Notes under the pieces: generated by a model | Told to the model about the DNA's origin: nothing | What the model saw: the letters and a program-made list of their open reading frames with translations, nothing else | The model's database searches: none | Translations under genes and position numbers: made by a program | Part shown: piece after piece, positions 35,502 to 44,952 of the stretch | Layout of the letters: every line of letters begins with the position of its first letter | How positions within the stretch are numbered: the stretch's first letter is position 1 | NCBI GenBank assembly: GCA_963976875.1 | Contig: CAXBML010000008.1 | Coordinates: 1 to 64,000 of the forward strand | Length of the DNA stretch: 64,000 bases | From: Berkiella_A sp963976875 | GTDB lineage: Bacteria > Pseudomonadota > Gammaproteobacteria > Berkiellales > Berkiellaceae | Reading direction: 5' to 3'

Positions 35502-36529
35502 GAAATTTTTTATTAAAATTAACCGCTTTTTTTTGGCTTCTATTACCCGTAAGCTTGCTTCCGGTATATGCTGAAGAAAACAACAAATACTCAAATAAAG
35601 ATCCAAAGATATTCTATACCGAATTGCAAGGAAGGAATGATACGGGGCAGGGAGTTTATGATGGATCTGAAAAAGATAATAACGATGAACGCACAGTTGA
35701 GAAAGGCACTCATGAGGGGCTAAAAGCAGTGATATCTCCTGGCTCAGCTAAACGTATGGGGATAGTCATTGAAGAAGCTGTTTCTGCGAATGTTAGTCAA
35801 AAAATCTCACTGACAGGTAGAATTACAATCAACCAAAATGCCATAGCAGATGTGCATGGCCGGTTTTCAGGTATTGTTCGTAATGTTGAAGTAAATTTGG
35901 GAGAGCATGTTCAGAAAGGGCAAATACTTGCGACAGTTGAGGCTAATGACAGTTTGCAAGAGTATAACGTGGTTGCCCCAATTAGTGGTGTTATTCTAGA
36001 GCGAAATACGAATATAGGTGATCTGGTTGGTGAGCATCCAATATTTGTTATAGCGGACCTATCAAATGTTTGGGCAAAATTTCATGTGTTTTTGCGTGAC
36101 TCAGACCGGGTCCAGATAGGACAGAATATTGCAGTCTATAATTTGGAAAGAGATAAAACAGCACCTGGAAAAATTGATATGTTTTATCCAACAACTGATG
36201 AAAAAAGCCAGACACAAGTTGTCATTGTTGTTCTGCCTAATCCCGAACGCGCGTGGAAGCCGGGCATGATTATAGAAGGTGATGTCAGCGTAGCAAAGTC
36301 TGATGTAGACGTTTCTGTAAAGGAAAAGGCTTTACAAAAAATGGAAAAATTTGGTGATGTCGTTTTTGTCAAAGAAGGTAAATTTTTTATTCCAAAAGCA
36401 GTTAAGATAGGTCGTAAAGAGAACGGTACTGTTGAGATCATCAAAGGACTAAAGGCTGGAGATTTATATGTTTCCGATGGCAGCTTTATTGTCAAATCAG
36501 ATATTCTAAAAGCAACAGCTTCACATTAA
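35498..36529 (+). CDS. RND efflux periplasmic adaptor subunit (CzcB-like)
   Basis: A 343-aa membrane-fusion protein linking pump and outer-membrane channel. The signal peptide (LLKLTAFFWLLLPVSLLPVYA) is followed by a charged spacer. The barrel-sandwich (lipoyl-like) halves are VHGRFSGIVRNVEVNLGEHVQKGQ and the YNVVAPISGVILERN segment. The IFVIADLSNVWAKFHV beta-barrel segment and the C-terminal proximal domain are typical of HlyD/CzcB proteins. No extra metal-binding His/Met domain is visible, so the metal cannot be told. Confidence 0.87.
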   Translation: MRNFLLKLTAFFWLLLPVSLLPVYAEENNKYSNKDPKIFYTELQGRNDTGQGVYDGSEKDNNDERTVEKGTHEGLKAVISPGSAKRMGIVIEEAVSANVSQKISLTGRITINQNAIADVHGRFSGIVRNVEVNLGEHVQKGQILATVEANDSLQEYNVVAPISGVILERNTNIGDLVGEHPIFVIADLSNVWAKFHVFLRDSDRVQIGQNIAVYNLERDKTAPGKIDMFYPTTDEKSQTQVVIVVLPNPERAWKPGMIIEGDVSVAKSDVDVSVKEKALQKMEKFGDVVFVKEGKFFIPKAVKIGRKENGTVEIIKGLKAGDLYVSDGSFIVKSDILKATASH

Positions 36530-36554
36530 ACAGTATAGTTAAAAGAGAATCCAC

Positions 36555-39500
36555 ATGCTTGAAAATATTATTTCCCTCTCCATTCGTCACCGATGGATTG
36601 TAATGATAGTTGTTTTAGGGTTGTGTGTTCTGGGTGTGTATAACTTTAACCGCCTATCTATTGATGCTGTACCTGATATTACTAATGTACAAGTGCAAAT
36701 TAACACAAAAGCATCAGGTTACTCTCCTTTAGAGGTTGAGCAGCGTATAACATTCCCTATAGAAACTGTTCTAGCCGGGATGCCTAGGCTTGACCATACA
36801 CGCTCACTATCAAGGTATGGGCTGTCACAAGTGACCGTTATTTTTGAAGAAGGTACAGATATATACTTTGCACGTCAGTTAATTAATGAAAAACTGCAGC
36901 AAATTAAAAGCGAAGTACCTGATGGCATAGAGCCCATTATGGGGCCAGTTTCAACCGGGCTTGGAGAAATATTTTTCTACACAGTGGAAGCTGAAAAAGA
37001 CGCAATAAAAGAGGATGGCACCCCTTATACGGCGATGGATTTATTCACAATTCAAGAATGGCTTATCGCACCTCAGTTACGTAATCTAAAAGGCGTTGTA
37101 GAAATTAATACAATTGGGGGATATGAAAAGCAGTTTCATGTCACCCCATATCCTGAACAGTTACTAAGTTATGAATTAACCATCCATGATGTTTTGGATG
37201 CGCTTGAAGCGAATAATAATAATATTGGCGCTGGTTATATTGAGCGCAATGGTGAGCAATATCTTATCCGTGTGCCAGGTCAAGTTAAGGATATTAAAGA
37301 TATAAAACAGATTATTCTTGCCAAAAAGGATGAAGTAACGATTCGCATTGGTGATGTTGCAGATGTGGATCTTGGCTCACCTTTACGAACGGGGGCCGCA
37401 ACAGAAAACGGGCGGGAAGTTGTTCTGGGTACGGCTATGATGTTAATGGGAGAGAACTCACAAGACGTTGCCCAGAGAGTGGGTGAGAAGTTAGAAGCCA
37501 TTGTTTCAACTTTACCTAAAGGGGTTGTCGCAAAATCTGTTTATGATAGAACGAATCTGGTTGACCGAACAATTAATACCGTCAAAAAAAATCTTCTTGA
37601 GGGTGCTTTACTCGTCATTGTCGTTTTATTTTTACTCTTGGGAAATTTAAGAGCGGCTTTGATTACCGCAGCCGTTATTCCAATTTCAATGTTAATGACA
37701 ATCACTGGCATGGTTCAAAATAATGTATCTGGGAATTTAATGAGCTTAGGCGCACTTGATTTTGGCTTAATCGTTGATGGCGCTGTCATCATTATGGAGA
37801 ATTGTATTCGTCGTTTTGGTATGGCTCAGCACAAACTGGGTAGATTATTAAGTAAATCGGAACGCTTTGCACTTGCTTCAAAAGCAACAACCGAGGTGAT
37901 AAAACCGAGTGTTTTTGGTGTCATTATTATCACCGTTGTATATTTACCTATATTTGCTCTAACTGGGGTTGAAGGTAAAATGTTTCATCCTATGGCTTTA
38001 ACCGTTGTTATGGCTTTGTTGTCAGCTTTGATATTGTCTCTTATGTTTGTTCCCGCTGCTGTTGCGATTTTTGTGACTGGAAGAGTGGATGAAAAGGAAG
38101 GTCGTATTATTGGTAGTGTAAAAAAATGTTATGAACCTTTATTGAAATTGACACTGCGGCAACCTTTACTAGCAATCATCATGTCTCTTTTTCTTGTGGT
38201 TGTCAGTTTACTGGCCGCAGGAAAAATGGGAGCTGAATTTATTCCTTCTCTTGATGAAGGAGATATTGCAATACAAGTTATACGTGCACCGGGCACTTCT
38301 TTAACACAGTCCGTCGCAATGCAGTTCAAGCTAGAAGAAGAGATTCTTAAATTTCCTGAAGTACGGACAATCATTTCTAGAATTGGCACTGCAGAAGTGG
38401 CAAATGATCCAATGCCGCCCAATATAGCAGACACGTATGTATTTTTAAAACCTAAAAAAGAGTGGCCCAACTCTAGTAAATTAAAAGAAAATTTGGTGCA
38501 AGAGATGGAAGCGGTTCTCGAAAGTATTCTTGGCAGTTTATATGAGTTTTCTCAACCAATCCAACTTCGGTTCAATGAATTAATTTCTGGTGTGAGAAGT
38601 GATTTAGCCGTTAAGATTTATGGTGATGATATGGATAAGCTTTTAACTTCTGCACAAGAAATTGAAAAAGTTATCCGCACCATAAAAGGGGCTGCAGATG
38701 TTAAGGTAGAGCAAATTACGGGGCTTCCAACATTAAGCGTCACCCCAGATCGCAGAAGACTTGAACACTATGGTCTAAACATCCTAGATATACAAGAGGT
38801 TGTTGCAGTGGCTTTGGGGGGACGTCAGGCAGGAGTCTTATATGAAGGTGATCGACGATTTGATATCGTTGTGCGCCTACCAGAGCATTTACGTAGTAAT
38901 ATCGAAGCTCTGGAACAACTACCTGTGCATCTTCCTTTTACGAGACAAGATGGAGCAGACTATAGACCCGATTACGTTCCGCTGAAAGAGGTCGCTGATT
39001 TCAACATTGCTTTTGGACCGGCGCAAATTAGTCGAGAAAATGGCAAGCGCCGCATTACTGTGACTTCAAATATTCGAGAACGAGATATAGGTAGCTTCGT
39101 CAACGAGTTACAAAAAGCTGTCAAAGAAAAGGTCGTGTTACCTTCAGGATATTGGATTGATTATGGCGGTACCTTTGAACAGCTTATCTCAGCGCGCACC
39201 AGATTAATGATTGTGGTGCCTGTTGCCTTAAGCTTAATCTTTGGATTACTATTCATGGCCTTTAACTCCATACGCGCGGCACTTGTCATTTTTTCTGGAG
39301 TACCATTAGCCTTAACTGGTGGTATTGCGGCGCTCATCATTCGTGACATTCCCCTCTCTATTTCTGCTGGGGTCGGATTTATTGCATTGTCAGGGGTTGC
39401 TGTGCTAAATGGCGTTGTACTAATTTCCTTTATCCGTGAACTTCAGGCTAAAGGAAGAAAACTAGATGAGGCCATTATCGATGGTGCTCTAACGCGACTG

Positions 39501-39698
39501 CGTCCAGTCCTCATGACAGCATTAGTGGCTTCACTAGGTTTTGTGCCGATGGCATTTAATGTTGGGGCTGGTTCAGAAGTACAAAGGCCGCTGGCAACAG
39601 TCGTGATTGGTGGTATTATTTCATCAACAATTCTTACGCTATTGGTTTTACCCGCACTATATAGGTTCTTCCCAGGGAAAGGTTCGTTCGTAAAATGA
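36555..39698 (+). CDS. Heavy-metal RND transporter (CzcA/CusA-like)
   Basis: A 1047-aa inner-membrane proton-driven pump of the HME-RND group, with 12 helices and two large periplasmic loops. Diagnostic segments are the RLSIDAVPDITNVQVQ start, GALDFGLIVDGAVIIMEN in helix 4 (carrying the acidic proton-relay residues) and PVALSLIFGLLFMAFNS late in the protein. It expels divalent or monovalent metal ions such as Co, Zn, Cd, Cu or Ag. The operon czcC-czcB-czcA is complete, but no two-component regulator, czcD or cusF is next to it. Regulation is therefore from elsewhere, and the metal is undetermined. Confidence 0.92.
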   Translation: MLENIISLSIRHRWIVMIVVLGLCVLGVYNFNRLSIDAVPDITNVQVQINTKASGYSPLEVEQRITFPIETVLAGMPRLDHTRSLSRYGLSQVTVIFEEGTDIYFARQLINEKLQQIKSEVPDGIEPIMGPVSTGLGEIFFYTVEAEKDAIKEDGTPYTAMDLFTIQEWLIAPQLRNLKGVVEINTIGGYEKQFHVTPYPEQLLSYELTIHDVLDALEANNNNIGAGYIERNGEQYLIRVPGQVKDIKDIKQIILAKKDEVTIRIGDVADVDLGSPLRTGAATENGREVVLGTAMMLMGENSQDVAQRVGEKLEAIVSTLPKGVVAKSVYDRTNLVDRTINTVKKNLLEGALLVIVVLFLLLGNLRAALITAAVIPISMLMTITGMVQNNVSGNLMSLGALDFGLIVDGAVIIMENCIRRFGMAQHKLGRLLSKSERFALASKATTEVIKPSVFGVIIITVVYLPIFALTGVEGKMFHPMALTVVMALLSALILSLMFVPAAVAIFVTGRVDEKEGRIIGSVKKCYEPLLKLTLRQPLLAIIMSLFLVVVSLLAAGKMGAEFIPSLDEGDIAIQVIRAPGTSLTQSVAMQFKLEEEILKFPEVRTIISRIGTAEVANDPMPPNIADTYVFLKPKKEWPNSSKLKENLVQEMEAVLESILGSLYEFSQPIQLRFNELISGVRSDLAVKIYGDDMDKLLTSAQEIEKVIRTIKGAADVKVEQITGLPTLSVTPDRRRLEHYGLNILDIQEVVAVALGGRQAGVLYEGDRRFDIVVRLPEHLRSNIEALEQLPVHLPFTRQDGADYRPDYVPLKEVADFNIAFGPAQISRENGKRRITVTSNIRERDIGSFVNELQKAVKEKVVLPSGYWIDYGGTFEQLISARTRLMIVVPVALSLIFGLLFMAFNSIRAALVIFSGVPLALTGGIAALIIRDIPLSISAGVGFIALSGVAVLNGVVLISFIRELQAKGRKLDEAIIDGALTRLRPVLMTALVASLGFVPMAFNVGAGSEVQRPLATVVIGGIISSTILTLLVLPALYRFFPGKGSFVK

Positions 39699-39959
39699 TA
39701 CTAATTCAGCCCTTCTCTGGGACAATGTAAATGAGACTAAAGCCCGTATAAGCAGGCGCTCTTCATTTTGTTAGTTGTGCGTTAAATTTGTAGAAAAATC
39801 GTGGGACAGTGTTAATGGGCTTCTATTTTTGAATCAATATCATGGTTTTTCTATAGAGGGTACTTTTTTTCCTTCTAGTGAAAGAAGCCTGTGTGAAAGT
39901 ACCCGCTATATTTTTCTTTTCTTTATGCGCCACCGCAGCGCACCATTACAATACATATA

Positions 39960-41489
39960 TTAATTTTTTTCAGGCTTGGTATCTTTTTCCGCAGGAGGGC
40001 ATTGATGCGTAATCACACTCTTACCTTCTTCGGTGTAGGTTTCAAGCTTAACAGGGAATCCCCAAAGCATATGAACGTGCTTGATGACTTCATTTGCTTG
40101 ATTGTTATCTAAAGGGCGTCGATGCCACTGTGTATAGCGTAATGTTAATGAACGATCACCACGTAGATCTACATTATAGACTTGGATATCAGGCTCAATA
40201 TTACCAAGATTGTACTGCTCGGAAAGTTTTTGTCTTACATTTTTATAACCATCATCATTGTGGATGGCGTCCACTTCTAAAGATTCTTGTTGGTCATCAT
40301 CAGAAATAGTAAACAGCTTCATATCTCTCATCAGTTTTGGGGAGAGATATTGAGAGATAAAGCTCTCATCTTTAAAGTTACGCATAGCAAAATCTAGTGT
40401 TTCAAGCCAATCAGTGTTTACAATTTCTGGGAACCAGGTTTTATCCTCTTCGGTTGGATTTTCACAAATTCGTTTTAAATCTGTGAACATAGCAAAACCA
40501 AGAGTATAGGGGTTTATGCCGGAGTAATATTGACTATCAAAAGGTGGCTGATACACAACACTTGTATGGCTATGCAAAAATTGCATCATAAAGTTGTCGT
40601 CCACAAAGCCTTCATTATAGAGTTCATTTAGTATGGTGTAGTGCCAGAAAGTTGCCCAGCCTTCATTCATCACTTTTGTTTGGCGTTGTGGATAAAAGTA
40701 TTGGGCCATTTTGCGAACAATACGAATAAGTTCGCGTTGCCAAGGTTCTAGTAATGGGGCATTTTTTTCAATAAAATAAAGTATATTTTCTTGGGGATCT
40801 TGTGGAAATCTATTTTCAGCTTCCAGAGACTCTTTTTCGGCTCGTGCAGGTAATGTGCGCCATAATTCATTGACCAGTGATTGTAAATATTCGGCTCGTT
40901 TTGCTTGCTTTGACTTTTCTTCTTGCAAAGAAAGCTGATATGGACGTTTATAGCGATCAACACCATAGTTCATCAGAGCATGACATGCATCCAAGATATC
41001 TTCTACCGCATCAATGCCGTGTTTTTCTTCGCATTCTGCGACATAATTTTTTGCAAAAAGTAAATAGTCAACAATGGAATCAGGGTTAGTCCAGGTCTTG
41101 AATAAGTAATTACACTTAAAGAAAGAATTATGACCATAACAAGCATGAGCTATAACTAACGCTTGCATTGGTAATGTATTTTCTTCCATTAGATAGGAAA
41201 TACAAGGATTAGAATTGATGACCAACTCATAGGCCAATCCCATATGGCCCCGTTTATAACCTTTTTCGACATTAAGAAATTGCTTTCCAAATGACCAATG
41301 ATTATAACCTAGAGGCATACCGACAGAAGAATAGGCATCCATCATTTGCTCTGCGGAGATAATCTCTACTTGATTGGGGTAAGTGTCAAGGTTGAATTTT
41401 TCAGCAATTCTGGCAATTTCAACATCGTATTTTTCGAGTAGTTCATTGGTCCACTCAGAAGAGTCAGATATAATTTTTCTTTCTGTCAT
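39960..41489 (-). CDS. SpoVR family protein (YcgB-like)
   Basis: A 509-aa cytosolic protein, the same length as E. coli YcgB (510 aa). The ATG at 41489 is chosen because TGAGG lies 8 nt upstream; the frame stays open upstream within the preceding gene. Conserved stretches include HWSFGKQFL, GLAYELVINSNPCISYLMEEN, ACYGHNSFFKCN and MNEGWATFWHYTI. In many bacteria this gene is linked to prkA and yeaH and is induced by starvation; the biochemical role is not settled. It is the third gene of the operon. Confidence 0.93.
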   Translation of the reverse strand: MTERKIISDSSEWTNELLEKYDVEIARIAEKFNLDTYPNQVEIISAEQMMDAYSSVGMPLGYNHWSFGKQFLNVEKGYKRGHMGLAYELVINSNPCISYLMEENTLPMQALVIAHACYGHNSFFKCNYLFKTWTNPDSIVDYLLFAKNYVAECEEKHGIDAVEDILDACHALMNYGVDRYKRPYQLSLQEEKSKQAKRAEYLQSLVNELWRTLPARAEKESLEAENRFPQDPQENILYFIEKNAPLLEPWQRELIRIVRKMAQYFYPQRQTKVMNEGWATFWHYTILNELYNEGFVDDNFMMQFLHSHTSVVYQPPFDSQYYSGINPYTLGFAMFTDLKRICENPTEEDKTWFPEIVNTDWLETLDFAMRNFKDESFISQYLSPKLMRDMKLFTISDDDQQESLEVDAIHNDDGYKNVRQKLSEQYNLGNIEPDIQVYNVDLRGDRSLTLRYTQWHRRPLDNNQANEVIKHVHMLWGFPVKLETYTEEGKSVITHQCPPAEKDTKPEKN

Positions 41490-41505
41490 GCAGTTAACCT
41501 CAGAT

Positions 41506-42771
41506 TCAAGCATAATCTTTCTTCTTAAATAATTCTCTAAAGACAGGATAGATATCTTTAATATCTTCGATGTGTTGCATGGCAAAGTTTGGACATGCTT
41601 CTTGTACAGATAAATACGCTTCCCATAAACTTTGATGATGACGAGGCATAATCTCTACATAGGCAAAATATTGTACATGTTGCATTATTTCGTTATGGAG
41701 TATGTCTCTACAACGAGGGGAGTCGTTATTCCAGTTATCACCATCAGAAGCTTGTGCAGCATAGATATTCCAATCAGAGGTTGGATATCGTTCTTGAATA
41801 ACATCACGGGTCATTTCTAATGCACTGGATACAACTGTACCCCCTGTTTCTCTTGAGTAGAAAAATTCTTCTTCATCAACTTCTTTCGCAGAAGTATGAT
41901 GACGTATGAAAACAACTTCCACATTCTCATAGTTTCGAGATAAAAATAAATACAATAAGATAAAAAAGCGTTTAGCAATATCTTTTTTGGATTCATCCAT
42001 ACTGCCTGAAACATCCATCAGACAAAACATCACAGCTTGTGTTGTTGGCTTAGGTTGCTTCGTGCGGTGGTGATATTTTAAATCAAATGGATCGATAAAA
42101 GGAATTGCATTGATGCGCGTTTTTAAATGTTTGATTTCTTTTTTGAGTTCTTCTACTTGTTCTGAGTCAGGTTCTGCTAGTAATAACGCAGATAGACGTT
42201 GTTCTAACTCGGCAATTTTTTTTCTTTTGGGCCCACCAAGCGCAATTCTTCGCCCTAAAGCACCTCTTAAAGAACGTACTATATTAATATTGGCGGGGAT
42301 GCCATCAGAAGAAAATCCCGCTCTAACCATTTTGAAGGAAGGAATTTTTGCAATTTGTGTTTTGACGAGATTGGGTAGGGCTAAATCTTCAAAAAATATT
42401 TCTAAAAATTCTTCTCTGGATATCTCAAATACAAAATCATCTTCCCCTTCACCACTATCGCTGGCTTCTCCTCCACGACCGCCTTGCCCAGAAGGAGGGC
42501 GTTTAATTAAATCACCAGGCACAAAGTCTTTATTACCGGGTAAAATAATATCGCGTTTACCGCCTTGGCCATAGGAGAAATTGGGCTCAGTTGTCTCTTT
42601 GGCTGGAATAGTGATCTTTTCTCCACAATCATCTACTTCTTTAATGCTTCTTCCTGACACAGCACTACGGACAGCTTTCTGAATTTGTTTTTTAAAGCGA
42701 CGCATAAAGCGTTGCCTGTTTACGGCACTTTTATGGCGCCCATTTGGGCGCCTATCTATAATTCGCGACAT
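41506..42771 (-). CDS. yeaH: YeaH/YhbH family protein (UPF0229)
   Basis: A 421-aa protein, close to E. coli YeaH (427 aa). The N-terminal IDRRPNGRHKSAVNRQRFMRR is the family hallmark. A Gly-rich linker is followed by a von Willebrand A-like domain with the metal-site motif MDVSGSMDE. It lies between prkA and the spoVR-like gene, 15-16 nt from each, so the three are co-transcribed. It works in the PrkA stress pathway, possibly as a partner or substrate of the kinase. Confidence 0.93.
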   Translation of the reverse strand: MSRIIDRRPNGRHKSAVNRQRFMRRFKKQIQKAVRSAVSGRSIKEVDDCGEKITIPAKETTEPNFSYGQGGKRDIILPGNKDFVPGDLIKRPPSGQGGRGGEASDSGEGEDDFVFEISREEFLEIFFEDLALPNLVKTQIAKIPSFKMVRAGFSSDGIPANINIVRSLRGALGRRIALGGPKRKKIAELEQRLSALLLAEPDSEQVEELKKEIKHLKTRINAIPFIDPFDLKYHHRTKQPKPTTQAVMFCLMDVSGSMDESKKDIAKRFFILLYLFLSRNYENVEVVFIRHHTSAKEVDEEEFFYSRETGGTVVSSALEMTRDVIQERYPTSDWNIYAAQASDGDNWNNDSPRCRDILHNEIMQHVQYFAYVEIMPRHHQSLWEAYLSVQEACPNFAMQHIEDIKDIYPVFRELFKKKDYA

Positions 42772-42786
42772 ATAGCGTTCAACCTT

Positions 42787-44712
42787 TTATGAAGACTTAC
42801 GAACACGTAAATACCACTCGCACAAGAGACGGACTTGTTTAGGCGTGTAGCCTTTATCCACCATTCTATCTACAAAATCTTGGTGTTTTTTCTTCTCGTG
42901 TTCTGAGCCCTTTGCGTTAAAGGAAATAACGGGTAATAAGTCTTCTGTGTTAGAAAACATTTTCTTCTCAATAACAACCCTGAGTTTTTCATAGCTAGTC
43001 CAGCTAGGGTTCTTGCCACGGTTGTTGGCTCTGGCACGTAACACAAAATTAACAATTTCATTTCTAAAATCTTTAGGATTACTAATGCCAGCTGGTTTTT
43101 CTATTTTTTCTAACTCTTCGTTTAACGAGCGTCTATCAAGAATTTCACCCGTATCAGGATCACGATATTCCGAATCTTGGATCCAGAAATCTGCGAATGT
43201 TACATAACGGTCAAAGATATTTTGTCCATATTCAGAATAAGACTCGAGGTATGCCGTTTGGATTTCTTTACCAATAAATTCTACAAACCTTGGGGTTAGA
43301 TAGCCTTTTAGATATGAAATATAACGTTCATGTACCTCGGGTGGGAATTGCTCACGCTCAATTTGCTGCTCAAGCACATACAGTAGATGCACTGGATTCG
43401 CAGCAACTTCAGTAGAATCAAAGTTAAATACTTTAGACAATATTTTAAAAGCAAACCGTGTGGACAAACCTGTCATACCTTCGTCTACGCCAGCAAAATC
43501 CTTATATTCTTGGTGCGATTTTGCTTTGGGATCGGTATCTTTTAGGTTCTCGCCGTCATACACGCGCATTTTAGAAAAGATGCTAGAGTTTTCTGGTTCT
43601 TTTAGCCTAGATAAAACGGCAAATTGCGCTAACATTTTTTGAGTATTAGGGGCACAAGGTGCATCTTTCAAAGAGCTATTTTCCACAAGTTTTTTGTAGA
43701 TTTCCATTTCTTCAGTTACTCTGAGGCAATAAGGTACTTTTGCAATATAAACCCTATCAAGCAAAGCTTCGTTATGTTTATTATTTTTAAAAGTAACCCA
43801 TTCTGATTCGTTGGAGTGAGCCAAGATGATGCCATCAAATGGAATAGAAGCGGTACCTTCTGTGCCATTGTAATTGCCTTCTTGTGTTGCGGTTAGTAAA
43901 GGATGCAAAACTTTAATCGGCGCCTTGAACATTTCAACAAATTCCATAACACCCCGGTTAGCGCGGCATAGGCCACCTGAGTAGCTGTAGGCATCTGCAT
44001 CGTGTTGCGCGAACTCTTCTAATTTGCGGATATCGACTTTACCAACCAGAGATGAAATATCTTGATTGTTTTCATCGCCAGGCTCGGTTTTTGCAATCGC
44101 TGTTTGTCTGAGTCTGGAAGGCCAGATTTTAATGACTTTGAACTGATTGATGTCACCGTTAAACTCATGTAAACGTTTTACCGCCCATGGCGACATGATG
44201 CTTTCAGTATAGCGTCTTGGAATACCATATTCTTCTTCCAAGATAGGGCCATCTTCTTCTGAGCTAAATAAACCTAAGGGGGATTCATTAATAGGAGAGC
44301 CTTTAATCGCATAAAAAGGAACACGTTCCATTAAGGCTTTTAGGCGTTCAGCTAAAGATGACTTACCACCACCGACTGGGCCTAAGAGATATAAAATTTG
44401 TTTCTTTTCTTCCAAGCCTTGTGCTGCATGCTTCAGGAAAGAGACGATTTGCTCAATAGGCTCTTCCATGCCATAAAAATTTTCAAATGAGTCATAAAGT
44501 TTCATTACTTTATTTGAAAAAATGCGGCTAAGCCTTCTGTCTTTGCTGGTATCAACTAATTTAGGTTCGCCGATTGCAGAGACTAGTCTTTCAGCAGCGT
44601 TGGCATATGCCATGTGGTCTTTTTTGCATAGCTCTAAATACTCAGTAAGCGACATTTCTTCTTCTTCATGCCGACCCTCGTATCTGTCTTTAAAACTGCT
44701 CAATACATCCAT
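42787..44712 (-). CDS. prkA: PrkA-type serine protein kinase (YeaG)
   Basis: A 641-aa AAA+-like kinase, matching E. coli YeaG (644 aa). The ATG at 44712 has a perfect AAAGGAG ribosome site; the frame extends to 44793 but has no other support. It shows a Walker A (LGPVGGGKSSL) after an N-terminal helical part and the PrkA C-terminal kinase domain. E. coli YeaG acts with YeaH under nitrogen starvation and other stress; here spoVR completes the set. It is the promoter-proximal gene of the operon. Confidence 0.95.
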   Translation of the reverse strand: MDVLSSFKDRYEGRHEEEEMSLTEYLELCKKDHMAYANAAERLVSAIGEPKLVDTSKDRRLSRIFSNKVMKLYDSFENFYGMEEPIEQIVSFLKHAAQGLEEKKQILYLLGPVGGGKSSLAERLKALMERVPFYAIKGSPINESPLGLFSSEEDGPILEEEYGIPRRYTESIMSPWAVKRLHEFNGDINQFKVIKIWPSRLRQTAIAKTEPGDENNQDISSLVGKVDIRKLEEFAQHDADAYSYSGGLCRANRGVMEFVEMFKAPIKVLHPLLTATQEGNYNGTEGTASIPFDGIILAHSNESEWVTFKNNKHNEALLDRVYIAKVPYCLRVTEEMEIYKKLVENSSLKDAPCAPNTQKMLAQFAVLSRLKEPENSSIFSKMRVYDGENLKDTDPKAKSHQEYKDFAGVDEGMTGLSTRFAFKILSKVFNFDSTEVAANPVHLLYVLEQQIEREQFPPEVHERYISYLKGYLTPRFVEFIGKEIQTAYLESYSEYGQNIFDRYVTFADFWIQDSEYRDPDTGEILDRRSLNEELEKIEKPAGISNPKDFRNEIVNFVLRARANNRGKNPSWTSYEKLRVVIEKKMFSNTEDLLPVISFNAKGSEHEKKKHQDFVDRMVDKGYTPKQVRLLCEWYLRVRKSS

Positions 44713-44852
44713 GATAGCTCCTTTAAATTTATGCACGTGTATGTTTTTATTGTATCCACTAGGTACACATAGAAGCAAGTCAATAAAACTCAATAACTTA
44801 AGTATTCTGATTAGTTTTATGTGAAAAATAAGCTGTAGTTCAAACTATTCGC

Positions 44853-44861
44853 TGGTATAAT
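44853..44861 (+). promoter_or_regulatory. Extended -10 promoter for pepN
   Basis: TGGTATAAT matches the TGnTATAAT extended -10 element, with no good -35 hexamer. It lies about 90 nt before the pepN start and close to the divergent prkA promoter region. Confidence 0.4.
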
Positions 44862-44952
44862 TTTCGACATTAATTTTATAAATTTTTAATCTGAGCCGCT
44901 TATCTGAGTATGGTTCTAAAATAACTCCCTATGGAAGGCAGAGAAAAACATA

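Noticed and set aside
34215..39698. TolC-family gene as the exporter for the double-glycine peptide
   Set aside because: It is translationally coupled to a metal RND operon, and no ABC transporter with a C39 domain is nearby.
39775..39963. 62-codon open frame between the efflux operon and spoVR
   Set aside because: No ribosome site, low-complexity composition and no recognisable features.
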